DNA of 64,000 nt from Ahaetulla prasina (GCF_028640845.1 NC_080539.1:181549459-181613458); one strand, 5' to 3'; shown: positions 28,240-40,136, counted from the stretch's first letter. Program-made: numbers and translations. Notes: generated from the letters alone by a model not told the origin.

Positions 28240-28640
28240 GGCACGAACCTCCCCTTGCCCTGCGGAGACAGGCGCGAACGCCGCTTAGATTGGACGCTCT
28301 TCCCAAATCCCTGCCGCCTCTTCCCTCAGAGCTTCCGCGTCGGAGTTGCGCACTGCCTGCGGCGCCGAAGGGATGCTGACAGGGCTGGCGAGGCGGGAGC
28401 ACGAGCTCTTTTAAGAACGACGACCTGGACTCGACATCAGTGGGTGGCCTCTGCAGTCCTGTCCCCTCCCTAAGAGGAAGGGACCGGCCTTGCTTTTCCT
28501 CCGGCCTCCCTTGTCTGCCACCCTGTTGCCGCTGCAGCGCCATCTCGTAGCGCTGGAAAGTGGGGAGAGTGGGAGGCAGAGCGCCACTAGAGGAAGGCGG
28601 TTTCTCCAGGCTGGACATACATCAAACACGCTGTCCGGCC
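28240..28640 (-). promoter_or_regulatory. CpG-rich block, candidate promoter of the PLA2G7-like gene
   Basis: Clearly richer in GC and CpG than the AT-rich surroundings, with many CG dinucleotides at 28260-28400 and 28480-28600. It lies 4.6 kb upstream of the first coding exon on the same strand. A 179-codon minus-strand frame runs through it (28618-28079) but looks like ordinary GC-rich open frame. Promoter function is inferred from composition and position. Confidence 0.45.
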
Positions 28641-28649
28641 ATCCACAGT

Positions 28650-29720
28650 TGAAGAAATTGCCTGCTCTCGTTGGAGACCGGTTGGGCCATCCTCTGGTAA
28701 CCCAGATTTCACAGCAAAGAGGGCCACCGCGTAATTAGGGCGCATCTGTTGTCGTTGCACAAATTCCTTAATTTCAGGACTCAGCGTGGAAACCTTGTCC
28801 CTATTGTATTGACTTCCCTTTCTCCCAAGCCACATTTAAGCATTGCAGCAGTTTAAAATAATGCAAAAAGAAAAGCATGGCGGCATTTCCCAGTTATAGA
28901 AGTGGGTCTAAAAAAATGTTTAAAATAAGTGAACAACATACCAAAAGGATTCTAACTTGGACAAGTGTAATTAACACACAAGAAAATGAGACAATGTTAA
29001 ACTTAGATTTAATCATTAATTATGCCAATTGTGTTATACATTTCTTATATCTTCCTCTAGTATATATTATTACTGATGTAGAAAATCTTTGAAAGGAACT
29101 ATTATAATATGCATATATTTATTACTTCCTTCCCTTCCTTTGTTACTGTAGAAATTAGCTGGGGAAGGATGATGGTAGCAATATTTAATAGCATCCATTT
29201 ATGAATAATCTGCTACTGAAAGAAACAGAACTCAAAAAGGGACTGTCCTGTACAAGTAACATCTTAGATTATGTTTTTCATAAATGTTTTTCATAACACA
29301 CACACACACACACACACACAAATAAAATGTACATTATTTACACAGTGGTATTTTAAAGGCTAGTAGAAGCCTGAGATGTAGAATTCAATGCGGGGAACAC
29401 AATTCTATCACAGATTAGTTCATGAAGTTGAGTGAAACACACAGTTACAGTTTAGCAATAGTGACCAAATCTGGCTACATTTGCTTTTCAATCTAGACTT
29501 TTTAAAAGGTTCCATTATTATTGTATTAATTTTTCACGAATATTCACATACTTTGAGGTATTATTGATTTTAGATATTTCAAGGATTGCTTAGAAAATGG
29601 AAAGTTTTAGCAAGCTAAGATTTGTTAGAAACCTGAAATCTATGTGTCTGTATAATCTATTTGCTATTACTACAATTAATTAAGTCTTGTGAATATCTTA
29701 ATATTTATTTGGGGAACTCA
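28650..29720. other. Upstream region, nothing recognised
   Basis: Low-GC sequence upstream of the CpG block, with a (CA)n run at 29297-29322. No exon or repeat boundaries were identified. Confidence 0.45.
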
Positions 29721-29931
29721 CCACAGTGACTCATAGTCTCATCATTATATGGCTGGACTACTGCAATTTGCTGTGCCTGGATCTGCCTTTGAAAATCATC
29801 CAGAACTCTCAACTAATCCAAAATACAATGATCTAGTTATTAGCTGGTATGTACTGGTAAAAGCCTATGAAACCACAGTTATTTGGCCCTTGCACTGTCT
29901 TCCTAAATGCAATTCAAAACATGGGGTCCTT

Positions 29932-30075
29932 GGTGATCTCTGAGCTTGGTTTTTTTTATTGCAGAAGTTTCATTATCCAATTGTAAACATCATTAATCCT
30001 AGCACAGTTGATGTTATTAATTGGGTAATGAAATGTCTGCAAAAAACAACAAAGCAATGAAGCTCAGAGAGCACC
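29932..30075. repeat. Foldback repeat, Penelope-terminus type
   Basis: Imperfect inverted arms: 29932-29985 (GGTGATCTCTGAGCTTGG...) and 30018-30075 (...AGCTCAGAGAGCACC), with GTTTCATTA/TAATGAAA near the centre. The same arm sequence flanks the LINE at 57.2-58.2 kb. Confidence 0.6.
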
Positions 30076-30152
30076 AGTTCAACTCTGAGCTACAAATATT
30101 CTTTTCTGTTGGCAGTTCAAAATGTATTTTATTTACCTTTAAAGCCCTAGAT

Positions 30153-30569
30153 CTGTGATGGCGAATCTATGGCACGTGTGCCACAGGTGGCACACAGAGC
30201 CATATCTGTGAGCACACGACCATTGCCCTAGCACAGCTCTAGCGCGCATGCGTGTGCCAGCCATCTGATTTTTGGACCTTCCAGGCCCACCGGAAGTCAG
30301 GAAACCGGATGTTTCTGCCTCCAGAGGGCCTCCGGGGAGGTGGGGAAAGCCGTTTTCATCCTAGCCAGGCTGCAAAAAAGCCTCTGGAGCCTGGGGAGGG
30401 CGAAAAACTGGCCTACCGGGCCCACGAGGCCAAAAGCAAGAGGAGCGCGGGGGGGGGGGCGGCGGCGGGTTGCATGTGCATTGAATTATGGGTGTGGACA
30501 CGCATGTGCGAGACTTCCCATGCTGTCCCCGCTTTTGGCATGCAACGGCAAAAAGGTTAGCCATCACTG
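30153..30569. mobile_element. hAT MITE with near-perfect 8-bp TSD
   Basis: Ends CTGTGATGGCGAATCTATGG and GGTTAGCCATCACTG. Flanking CCCTAGAT (30145-30152) and CCTTAGAT (30570-30577) match at 7 of 8 bases. GC-rich core with a long G run near 30451. Confidence 0.8.
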
Positions 30570-30854
30570 CCTTAGATGGTTTGACCCTGGAGTAATTTCA
30601 GGAACAACTTTTCCAATCAATTTTGGCTTCTTGATTGAACTTGTATGCTGGCCATCACACCAGAGATGACTCTATATATATTCCAGGAGAATTTGCTATC
30701 TACACTCTTGCAGAGTAAGGGAGGCTTATGGGCACTGGTTTCTCAGATTTGGAGTATCTGCTAAATCTCTAAATGTCCCTAAAATTTGATATACACCCAT
30801 CTTATTAACTTTTCATAAGCTATTGAATATAGAGATATTTGTGGTTGCTTTTCA

Positions 30855-31900
30855 GTTATAAAATACTGCCACGTCTATTTACTGGTCATTACTTTGTAGT
30901 AATTTTTGGGGATGGTGTTACTGTAATCTATTTTATTATATTTTATTATATTATATTTTTATTTTTCAACTTTTATTTTCAATTTTTATCATCATTGTGC
31001 CATTATGTTTTAGTGATTAGGAAAAAGAATGAAACAATTTCTAGAAAAATCCTGGTTGCACTGAAATACTCCATGTATCCCTGAGAATTAAGGTGTTTTG
31101 ATAAATCAGAGCTTAATAGAATCTGTCAGCTTACCAGGGCCCTATCCCACTGCAAAAATATAATATGTACTTCAATTACTAACAAATTGAGAAATTCTTT
31201 AGGTGAGGCACATATATTAAACATAGAACCGATGCTCAAAAAGTTTAATTTTTTTAAGTTGACATGCGTGATAATTTAGAATGCAATCCTAGTTTAATGC
31301 CAGTCTTTGTTTATTAACAATTCTGTTAATAAACTAAAACCAAAATTATATAAAAAGAGTTTTTCTTATACTAATAAGGACTATAAAGAATGTCACTGAA
31401 TAAACATTAAAGGTACAGTAATATGAACAAATATTGTTTATTCACAATTAGTTAGTGCTATTTTCCCAAACTATAATTATCAGTGTCATGGTTGAGAGTA
31501 TGAATAACTTTGGTATGCGTATACAGAGATATTTTTTAAGATCAAGAGAACTTGAAATGTGAGGTGAGAGAAACATGAATTTCAGAGTACATTTCAGTAT
31601 AGTTAGAATGGAGTAAAGCCTGCTGGTTTGAACAGAATACTAACCATGTTTAAAGAACAACACCTTTTTAACCATCTTTTCTGTGGCACGCTGGCACACA
31701 TTAAATTCTGTTGCCTGCTTTTAAAAGTGTACACAGGGAATATTTCCAGAGAAGTTAATTTTTTCATCCAAAATTGAGTATAACATTAATAAAGACCACT
31801 GCATATCATAATTAGGTAGTAATTATCTTATGATAATTTCTGTCTGAAACTACTTAATATTAAGATCTCCAGTATATATATTTATATATGTATTTATATG
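30855..31900. other. Intergenic, nothing recognised
   Basis: AT-rich with TATT and ATATAT runs, and no exon-like or repeat boundaries visible. Confidence 0.4.
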
Positions 31901-32904
31901 TTGGCAAAAGTGGAGGCCCATTCTATGACTGGGGCCTTGACGTGGCGAAGGGGCTTCTGTAGGTAAATGAAACTGTGGGCTTTGTTGTCAGACATGTATA
32001 TGTCCAGAAGGGTTACCCAAGGCAATCAGGTCATGATGGATACCCCAGACTAACACCAATCACATCTGCCAATCCACAGATTTGATCGGTGGCAGACCAG
32101 CATGGCAGATTGTAGATTATTCTGTCAACATATCAATACAACTTCAAAAACGGCCCTCATTCCTTGGAGGCCCTAAGGCAACTACCTAGGGCAGCAGAAA
32201 GACCTGCCGAAAGGCAGAGGGTGCTAAGAATCACTGGGCTAAATCAAGCTGCCTTTGGACTTTGAATATAGGAATGCTCAACATCTGAACAATGAGAATG
32301 GATGCTCAACTAGAACTGCTGATTGAACTCAACAATGTGCATTGGGATATCATTGGATTATGTGAAACATGTCAAAAAGGTGAAAATTTAGTCAAACTTG
32401 ATAGGACGGGGCATCTACTCTATGCTAGGTGTACTGAGGATAGACAATGTGGTGGGGTTGGTTTTCTCATCCACCAAAATCTGAAAGACTCTAATAAAAT
32501 TTGAAAGTATATCAGACAGAGTTGCCCAAAGTATCATTCAATCGAACAAACAATACACGCTTCAAATCATCCAAGTTTATGTGCCAACAATAATCTGTAG
32601 TGATGATGAAGTTGAAGAGTTTTACAATGATGTGGCCCATCTTCAAGACAAAAATGCCAATACAAGCAATAGAAGCAACAGACTAGTAGATTTTGCCAAA
32701 AGACAGGAATTTTTATATCATGAACTCATTTTACAAGGAAAAGGCTCTAATGGATATGGAAATGGATATGGAAGAGTCCATCTGGGTACACAAGTGAAAT
32801 TGATTACATCATGTCGTGATAAAACCATATTTTGCAATTATACTGTCATCAATCATTTTAATGTTGGAAGTGACCATAGAATGGTACAAGCTAAAGTGAA
32901 GTTG

Positions 32905-33008
32905 ACTTTGTAAAAATATACAAATAGAATGAGACTATTGCCTTATACACTGTAAGCCGCCCTGAGTCTTCGGAGAAGGGCGGGATATAAATGTAAACAA
33001 ACAAAAAA
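32905..33008 (+). mobile_element. SINE/LINE tail insertion in the RTE element
   Basis: AATGAGACTATTGCCTTATA and AAGCCGCCCTGAGTCTTCGG, then an A-rich end; identical in type to 22345 and 59568. Confidence 0.7.
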
Positions 33009-33843
33009 AAGATAGACTGTTGAAAAGAGCATATGAAAATGATAAAAATGTCACAAAAAATGAAAATTAAGAATGATAAGCTGCTAGAGAAGAGCAGCAA
33101 TTTTGAGATTAATTTATCACTTTGTACAATCAAAAATTTCTAATGAAGCTATTGATTTAATGAAAAATAGATAATGAAGAATACTATAAATTTTACTAAT
33201 AAACTGGAGTACGTTGAACTTTGCAAGACCATAAGAAAACATATCCAAGAAGAAACATATCCGTTTAACATGAAGCTTGTGAAAAAGGCAATTGAAGAAA
33301 ACAAACAAATTAATCAAGCAAAATGCAAGCTTATATAAATACAAGAAAAAGAGTTTTTGCATTAAAACATGAAGATGGCTTTTGGTATAGAATAAGACAG
33401 GAAATGTTGGAAATAATTGGAAAATTCTATTCAGAGCTATATGAAGATCAAGATCACTCAAAAGTGACAACACCCATGAAAAAGGAAATTTCCTAGCAGA
33501 GGAAGTATCAGGTGCCATAAAATCAATGAGAAGTGGCAAAGCTTCAGAAAATGACTGTGTTATGGTTGAAATGCTGAAAGCAGGTGGTCAGTCTACACAA
33601 GATACCAGCAAACTACTACAGATACCTCAGAGAAGAAAAAATACCCAATGCATGGAAAAATGCTGAAGTGATTCTTAAACACAAGTAAAGGGCCCAAGAA
33701 GATTGAAAGAACTGTCCCTCAATAAGCCTTTAAAGTCATCTACAAGATTTTCACCAAGATAATAGCAAAAAGAACATTGAGAACATTAAATGATGCCAAG
33801 CCAAAGGAGCAGGCAGGATTCAGAAGTGTACACAGCTCAGTGG

Positions 33844-34051
33844 ATCATATCCAGGTTGCTCAGCAAGTCATTGAAAGGCACAATGAGTACATCATGCCTC
33901 TGTGCTTGGTTTTCATTGACTTCAAAAAGGCATTTGATTCATTGTTAAGATAATGAATGAAATGCCTTTTTGTAGTCAATGAAAACCATGCACAGAGGCA
34001 TGATGTACTCATTGTGCCTTTCAATGACTTGCTGAACAATCTGGATATGAT
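33844..34051. repeat. 100-bp palindrome in the RTE reverse transcriptase
   Basis: Arms 33844-33943 and 33952-34051 are reverse complements at about 95% with an 8-bp spacer (GTTAAGAT). The left arm encodes the LVFIDFKKAFDS segment, so the coding strand repeats itself backwards. Confidence 0.9.
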
Positions 34052-34279
34052 TATTTATTTATCTTAACACTGGAAGAACTAACTAGAAACATCAGGCAAG
34101 ATGAGCAAATCAAAGGAATGGAAATCAAAAGAGAAAAGTACAAATTACAAGCTTTTGCAGACGACTTAGTTTTCATCTTAGTGGAACCATTAGAATCAGG
34201 CCCGAGACTCATAGAGAAATTAGAGGAATATGGAGATGTTGCTGGACTAAAAATAAATCAGGAAAAAACCAAAAATGAT

Positions 34280-34642
34280 TTATTTATTTATTTATTTATT
34301 AAATTTGTATACCGCCCTTCTCCCAAAGGACTCAGGGCGGTTCACAGCCAATAAAACCACAATACATATGATACAGATTAAAAACAGTGTAAAAAACTAA
34401 TTCAATATTCGGCCTAAAATTTTTAAAATACAATTAAAATACGCATTTAAAAGCCCCAATTTAAAACCTCAATTTAAAACTACATTTAAGCTAGTCCTGC
34501 ACGTCGAAACAACAGCGTCTTCAGCTCGTGGCGGAAGGTCCGGAGGTCGGATAGTTGACGGAGCCCCGGAGGTAGCTCACTCCAGAGGGCAGGAGCCCCC
34601 ACAGATGAGGCTCCTGCCCTCATCTAGTGCCCCCATTATCAC
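34280..34642 (-). mobile_element. L2/CR1-like LINE 3' fragment in L1, TSD AAAATGAT
   Basis: Reversed 3' end with TTTA repeat, ATACCGCCCTTCTCCCAAAG and CCCACAGATGAGG. AAAATGAT lies on both sides (34272-34279 and 34643-34650), a direct sign of target-primed insertion. Confidence 0.85.
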
Positions 34643-35329
34643 AAAATGATAGTTAAAAATCTTACAATTAAACAGAGGGATGAATTAATAAAGAAAATGA
34701 ATATCCAGATAGTGAAAAAAATGAAATACTTTGGAATCTATCCAGGGGTGAAATTCATAATTTTTCCCTACCAGCTCTGTGGCCATGACTTAGAGGGTGT
34801 GGCTTGGTGGTCATGTGATTGGGTAGGCGTGGACTTTTTAAAGTGTCTTTAAAAAATCTTAGGTTGCTTTTTTAAATGTTATTGTATATAGATTAGGATA
34901 TTTTCATATATAAAAAGCTGACAATCTTTAAAACATTTCCTTATGCCCTTGAACAGAAAAATAAGCAGTACTGATTTAAGCAGTCCTACTTTCAATAGTA
35001 AATACAATCACAATTAATTCAGCTCATTACTTGAAAGCAAAAAATAAACTGATCAGTTTCTTGGAAAATGGCAATCACACTTACTTGAGATCACAATTGC
35101 ATGCAACTTCCAATTATCTTATTTTTGAATAATGATAGTTTGGACTGGTCATTGGATGATTTATTCACTTGTACTGACAAATGTAAAATTGATTGATTAC
35201 TTATTTAAAACAAAAGGATAGCCTTCCAAAGCTTATCACTAATTATCCTGGTGACTAAATTGAGTTATAATCTTAATTTCTCCACTAAAGTTTAAGACTG
35301 ACACCCCAGCACCTCCCCCAAAAAACCAA

Positions 35330-36265
35330 GTATCAGCCCACTGCAACTACATAGCAAAAAAGGCTCTAAGAGTTGTAAACCTAATTTTACGCAGCTTCTT
35401 TTCCAAAAACTCTACACTACTAATCAGGGCATTCAAAACATTTTCTAGACCTATTCTTGAATACAGCTCACCTGTCTGGAACCCATACCACATCTCTGAC
35501 ATTAATACAATTGAACGCGTCCAGAAATATTTTACAAGAAGAGTTCTCCGCTCCTCTGAAAACAACAAAATACCTTATGCCAGACTTGAAATCCTGGGAT
35601 TAGAAAATTTAGAACTCCGCCAACTCCGACAAGATCTGTGTTTAACACACAGAATCATCTATTGCAATGTCCTTCCTGTTAAAGACTACTTCAGCTTCAA
35701 TCGCAATAATACAAGAACAAACAATAGATTCAAACTCAATGTTAACCACTTCAATCTTGATTGCAGAAAATATGACTTCTGTAACAGAGTTGTTAATGCT
35801 TGGAATGCACTACCTGACTCTGTGGTCTCTTCTCAAAATCCCCAAAGCTTTAACCAAAAACTGTCTACTGTTGACCTCACCCCATTCTTAAGAGGTCTGT
35901 AAGGGGCGTGCATAAGAGCACAAAAGTGCCTACCGTTCCTGGCCTATTGTTCCCTTTCATTATATCAAATTAATATAGTTGTTGCATACTTTTGCTTATA
36001 TAGAATAGAATAGAATTTTTATTGGCCAAGTGTGATTGGACACACAAGGAATTTGTCTTGGTGCATATGCTCTCAGTGTACATAAAAGAAAAGATACGTT
36101 CATCAAGGTACAACATTTACAACACAATTGATGATCAATGTATCAATATAAATCATAAGTATATATCAATATAAATCATATCAATATAAATCATATATAT
36201 GTTTATGTGATGTGTTGTTGTTTTATGTTGATGTTTGTGTATACTGTTGTGACAAAATAAAAAAA
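35330..36265 (+). mobile_element. Non-LTR LINE fragment (family B), nested
   Basis: [36 protein letters not shown] and [16 protein letters not shown], matching 18720-19678; ends GTTTGTGTATACTGTTGTGA and a poly-A. A Snake1 tail is inserted at about 36002-36190. Confidence 0.8.
36002..36190 (-). mobile_element. Snake1/Rex1-like LINE 3' tail
   Basis: Two to three AATAG repeats, then ATTTTTATTGGCCAAGTGTG and CAAGGTACAACATTTACAAC; a reversed 3' end placed within the family-B LINE 3' UTR. Confidence 0.8.
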
Positions 36266-38793
36266 AAAACATTCATCTTTCTCTCCCATTTCCTGTGCCT
36301 GAGGCCCAGATCTCAGTAAAGGAAAACAGAGCCTATTTCACTGGTAAAAAGACTCCCAGCTGCTCTGGGGCAGAGTAAGATGCTGCTTTCCCCTGTGCAG
36401 AGCATCTTTTGTAACTACAAAGAGTTTTCTTGCTCAGTTGAGGAAATAAAACAAGAGTCCCTGAAAGGGAAATATCTGCACCCCAAAGATGAATAGCCCC
36501 TAATGCTCCTGGGGCGCAATGAAAACCCCAACTTATGAAGAAAATAAGGCAGTGGCTGAGGTGGGATGAAGAAAAACAGTACATCCGAGCTACCTAATCC
36601 ATCACATAACCATGCCCAGCAGGTTAACAAACACTGAGGTGCTACCATCAGTTCTTTGATGAGAAAAATGCAATATTAAAATAGATGGTACCCAAATGTC
36701 AATGAACATAACTTATACCCCAACTTTAAAACAACCGACAGTGAACATATAAGAAAAAAATTAAACAAGGTTACTATTCTAAAGAGTTAAGTCCCACTTA
36801 AGTTCCTTATTTATGGGAAAACTCATTCAGGAGTATATCATATATGTATTAATTTTCTGAATCCAGACACGTGCCATGTACTCTGACTCAGATCCCGTGA
36901 AGCACCCTGGATTACACACTCGCAGGTATTTTCTTTCAGAGACACAGTCTCACAATCGTTATCTGTGACAAGGGCAGAAGCTGCCAACCTTTTACCATCT
37001 CCTACCTAGTAAATTCACTTACTGTAACATTAGTGAGATGACCCTGAATGACGGACTATCAGAACAAGAACCAACCCGGTGTGGGTGGCAAGAGAGGGAA
37101 CCACTCACATGAATGACTGAGATGGCCAAAGGAGCGCGACCTGGAGTAGTCACAGCCGACCTCACCTCCTCCACAGTCTTGGCTCTTGTCCCCAGCCCCG
37201 TCAGGCCTATCTTGCTGGAAAGATCAAGCTCTGGCTCTCCAATCAACTTTTGGGATGCCGCTGTGAGGCCTAGAGAAAGCCACCACTGTCCCACCGTGCA
37301 CCACGGGCTTTGGGGCGAATATCGAGGCCGGCACTAGCAAGCCCCCCAACGGAGAGCAACTCCTTTCAGTCACCATCTTGGCAGTGCCAGCCTACTTCCC
37401 CAGCCTCATTAGTATAAAATCTGCCCACTCACATGAAAATTACTTTCAAGCAGCCAGCAGGGCTTCTCTTTAGAGTCCACTCAAACAGGTGGTTCAGTCA
37501 TTGAACCCTTTGCCCATCAATCAGGGAGCAGAGCCATCAATAACCTTTACCGTATTGCTATGACAACCGTGTTAGAATTGATTAATATGTTTGAGCCACA
37601 CCTCTTTCAAATATTTTCTTTCTGCTTCTTTTCAGGCTGGAAGGAGAAAGCAAGGCAGCCACACACACACACCTCCCATGGCCAAATCATACTGGGTCCC
37701 AACCCTGGCAGTAAGTGGCCAGAAGAGGGGAGCAGCGACCTAGTGGGCGGGCATGGGCGGGGCCAACCAGGGGTGTTTTTACCAGCTCGGCGAACAGATT
37801 TAAATCGTCCCTACTGCCTCGCCCGAGCCAGACTGAGGTGGTCAAATTTCACCCCTGAATCTATCTAATAGTAAGATGTATAACAATCTAAGGAGACAAC
37901 TATACAAAATCAATGCATCAAATTAAACTGGACATGGAAAGATGGAAAATCTTGCAACTTTCCATGATGGGTCGAATAGCTGCAATAAAGATGAACAAAT
38001 ATACCAAATATACTTTTTGTATTCCAAACAATACCAATAAAACTAGAGAAAAATATTTTGAGGAATTGAATAAAAGAATGTTGAAATTCATTTGGCAAGG
38101 AAAAAAAAAAGAGAATAAAACTGAAACTACTGCAACAGTCAAAAGGGAAAGGAGGTTTTGGTTTGCCTGGCTGGGAATTGTATTACCAAGCAGCTGCACT
38201 CAGTGTGGGTGAGAGTGGATAACTTTGAGGAATAAAATACTATTGTTTTTGAAGGTCACAACCTTCAACTAGGGTGGTATGCATTTCTTTGATACAGGAG
38301 AAATATGACACATCAATATTTCCAAAGACATTATGTAAGAAACGCAGCCTTATCAGTGTTGGACAAAATTAAACAACAAAACTATAGGGAAATAACAGTC
38401 TGACTCTCCACCTTAGAAGCATTGATATACCGAAATCTTATAAATATGGAAAAATTGTTGGTGAATGGTGAATTGAAAACCAGATTAGAACTAAAAGACC
38501 AAGGGGTGGAATTAGAGTGGTGGTCATACCTACAGATACAATTGTGTTATGTGAAAGATGTGAAAACATGGGAGGTTTATATAAAACTAACAACATTGGA
38601 CAAGATATTGGTGGGGACTGATGACAAATTGATAAGGATACTATACAATTATTTATTAAATTATAAAATGGAAGAAGAACAAGTTAAAGAGTATGGGCTA
38701 AAATATTTGGATATAATATAGATTTGGATAAATGGCAAAAGCTTTGGGAGAGAAATCAGAAACTGACAATGACCACATCCTACAAGGAAAACA

Positions 38794-39115
38794 GTCAGTG
38801 AAAACCAAGCTCAGAGGCATGATGTACTTTAAAGTCATCTACAAGATTTTCACCAAGATAACAGCAAAAAGAACATTGAGAACATTAAATGATGCCCAGC
38901 CAAAGGAGCAGGCAGGATTCAGAAGTGGCTACAGCTCAATGGATCATATCCAGGTTGCTCAGCAAGTCATTGAAAGGCACAATGAGTACATCATGCCTCT
39001 GTGCTTGGTTTTCATTGACTACAAAAAGTCATTTGATTCATTATTAAGATATCATGCACACAGGCATGATGTAGTCACTGTGCCTTTCAATGACTTGCTG
39101 AGCAACCTAGATATC
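38794..39115 (+). mobile_element. Second RTE-clade fragment with palindrome
   Basis: KVIYKIFTKITAKRTLRTLN, KEQAGFRSGYSSMDHIQVAQ and LVFIDYKKSFDS, followed by the reverse complement of that stretch (39052-39115). An inverted scrap (about 38797-38825) also lies just upstream. It abuts the end of the L1. Confidence 0.8.
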
Positions 39116-39116
39116 T

Positions 39117-39180
39117 TAACAGTGGAAGTACCTTGTAAATTTGTGTAAACAGTGGAAGTACCCTGTAAATTTGTGCAAGG
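39117..39180 (+). repeat. Tandem duplication of a ~30-bp unit
   Basis: AACAGTGGAAGTACC(T/C)TGTAAATTTGTG occurs twice in succession, just after the second RTE palindrome. Confidence 0.8.
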
Positions 39181-39539
39181 TAATAGGAAAATACTACCTT
39201 CAAAAGAAAACCTTTGTAACAATAGCATTTAATTTTAGAATATAACTACAATTTCTAGGCATTGTGTAAGGATAACAGTGTCTGGCCTAGTTGGCCATTA
39301 GGTGGCAGCAAAGACAGAATTTTACTATTGTATAGTTTTGCTGCCAAGTACTGGTCATCTGAATTTTTGCTGCTCAGCTGTGGTAGTTCTATTTTAGAAC
39401 TATTTTAATCTAGTTCTATTTTAATCTAGTTCAGGGATGGCTAAACTTTTCTGGACTGAGTGTCCAAAGTTCATGTGTGCCCAAACCCCACAAATGCAAT
39501 GCGTGTGTGGCTCCTGTGCATGCACCCTGTTGTTGTGGT

Positions 39540-40060
39540 CATCAGCAGCCTACGGAGCTGGCAACAGAGTTAGACAGCGATGAGGCTGAGGTGAGGCCAG
39601 GGCCATCGGGAAGTGAGGTGTGGACTCCAGAGCCTCCAGAGACTGATAGTAGTGAGGCAGAGGAACAGGAGGAGCCTGTTCCTAATGCACGCATGAGAAG
39701 AACTGCCAAAAGGCAAGAGCAGCTCAAGCAGAGAGGACAACTCGGGAGTAGGGCCAAGAGATGATTGGCCCCTCCCACAAGGCTTAATAACAGACCAGCA
39801 CCAGTGTTTCAGCTTGCCAGAAAACAACGTTGTAGCTGCGTCCTCTGCTTTATGTTTTGGTAATTTCTGGACATTTATCAGGAAGGGCCTTTGGCAGTTC
39901 GCCAAATTGGACTCAGGGTTTGTGATCACTGAAGAATTTATGTTTGGGAGGTCTTTGTTTTCCTTTGAGTTAAACGACGTTGGGAATGAAGTAATTCCCA
40001 GCTGTTCGAATAAAGTTTATTTTATCACGGATGAGTTTGTTGGGTCTGGGTCACACATGT
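39540..40060 (+). mobile_element. LTR-like insertion (tentative)
   Basis: Has an acidic open frame (SDEAEVRPGPSG, SSEAEEQEEPVPN), a GGCCCCTCCC/TTAATAA promoter-like stretch near 39770 and GAATAAAGTTTATTTTATCA near 40010, as in a solo LTR. The 5' and 3' borders and duplication were not resolved. Confidence 0.35.
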
Positions 40061-40136
40061 TCCCCACATATGCGCCCCCCGCATGCGCTTCGCATGCATG
40101 TGCACCCTCCTGTGTGCACCCCCCCCACATGCACGC

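Larger units (their letters stand above)
29725..30850 (+). mobile_element. Decayed L2/CR1-like LINE 3' part, interrupted twice
   Basis: WLDYCN near 29755 and a FKAL-like piece near 30140 match [12 protein letters not shown] and [12 protein letters not shown] of the 47.5-kb copy. A Penelope foldback (29932-30075) and a hAT MITE (30153-30569) interrupt it. The open frames here are not genes. Confidence 0.55.
31920..34060 (+). mobile_element. RTE-clade LINE, decayed, ending in a palindrome
   Basis: Untranslated start with TGACGTGGCGAAGGGGCTTC, then endonuclease (LNNVHWDIIGLCETCQKGE, QCGGVGFLIHQN near 32320-32500), a linker (KKAIEENKQINQAK) and RT (KEQAGFRS, DHIQVAQQVIERHNEY, LVFIDFKKAFDS, 33800-33945). 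Frames are broken. A SINE tail is inserted at 32913-33008. Confidence 0.8.
34743..37857. mobile_element. 3.1-kb hAT-type element, TSD AATCTATC
   Basis: Left end CAGGGGTGAAATTC, right end AAATTTCACCCCTG, perfect 8-bp duplication AATCTATC (34735-34742, 37858-37865). Removing it rejoins the L1 frame. Inside lie a family-B LINE (35330-36265), a Snake1 tail (36002) and a GC-richer stretch at 37010-37400. I see no transposase, so it is non-autonomous. Confidence 0.88.
34060..38793 (+). mobile_element. L1 LINE ORF2 3' half, split by two insertions
   Basis: Three blocks read as one L1 ORF2: 34060-34279 (YKLQAFADDLVFILVEPLES, DVAGLKINQEKT), 34643-34742 (IKQRDELIKKM, KKMKYFGIY), and 37858-38793 (LQLSMMGRIAAIKMNK, RMLKFIWQGKK, LKDQGVELEWWSYLQIQL). 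An L2/CR1-like LINE tail fills gap 1 and a 3.1-kb hAT element gap 2. Confidence 0.85.

Noticed and set aside
28079..28618. 179-codon minus-strand frame over the CpG block, ending in a hydrophobic stretch, as a signal-peptide exon
   Set aside because: The hydrophobic part is at the C-terminal end of the frame before a stop, there is no good donor, and the residues do not resemble the PLA2G7 N-terminus.
34118..34354. AFADDLVFIL frame as a host or viral polymerase
   Set aside because: The ADD box and flanking residues are those of L1 ORF2, continuing at 34643 and 37858.
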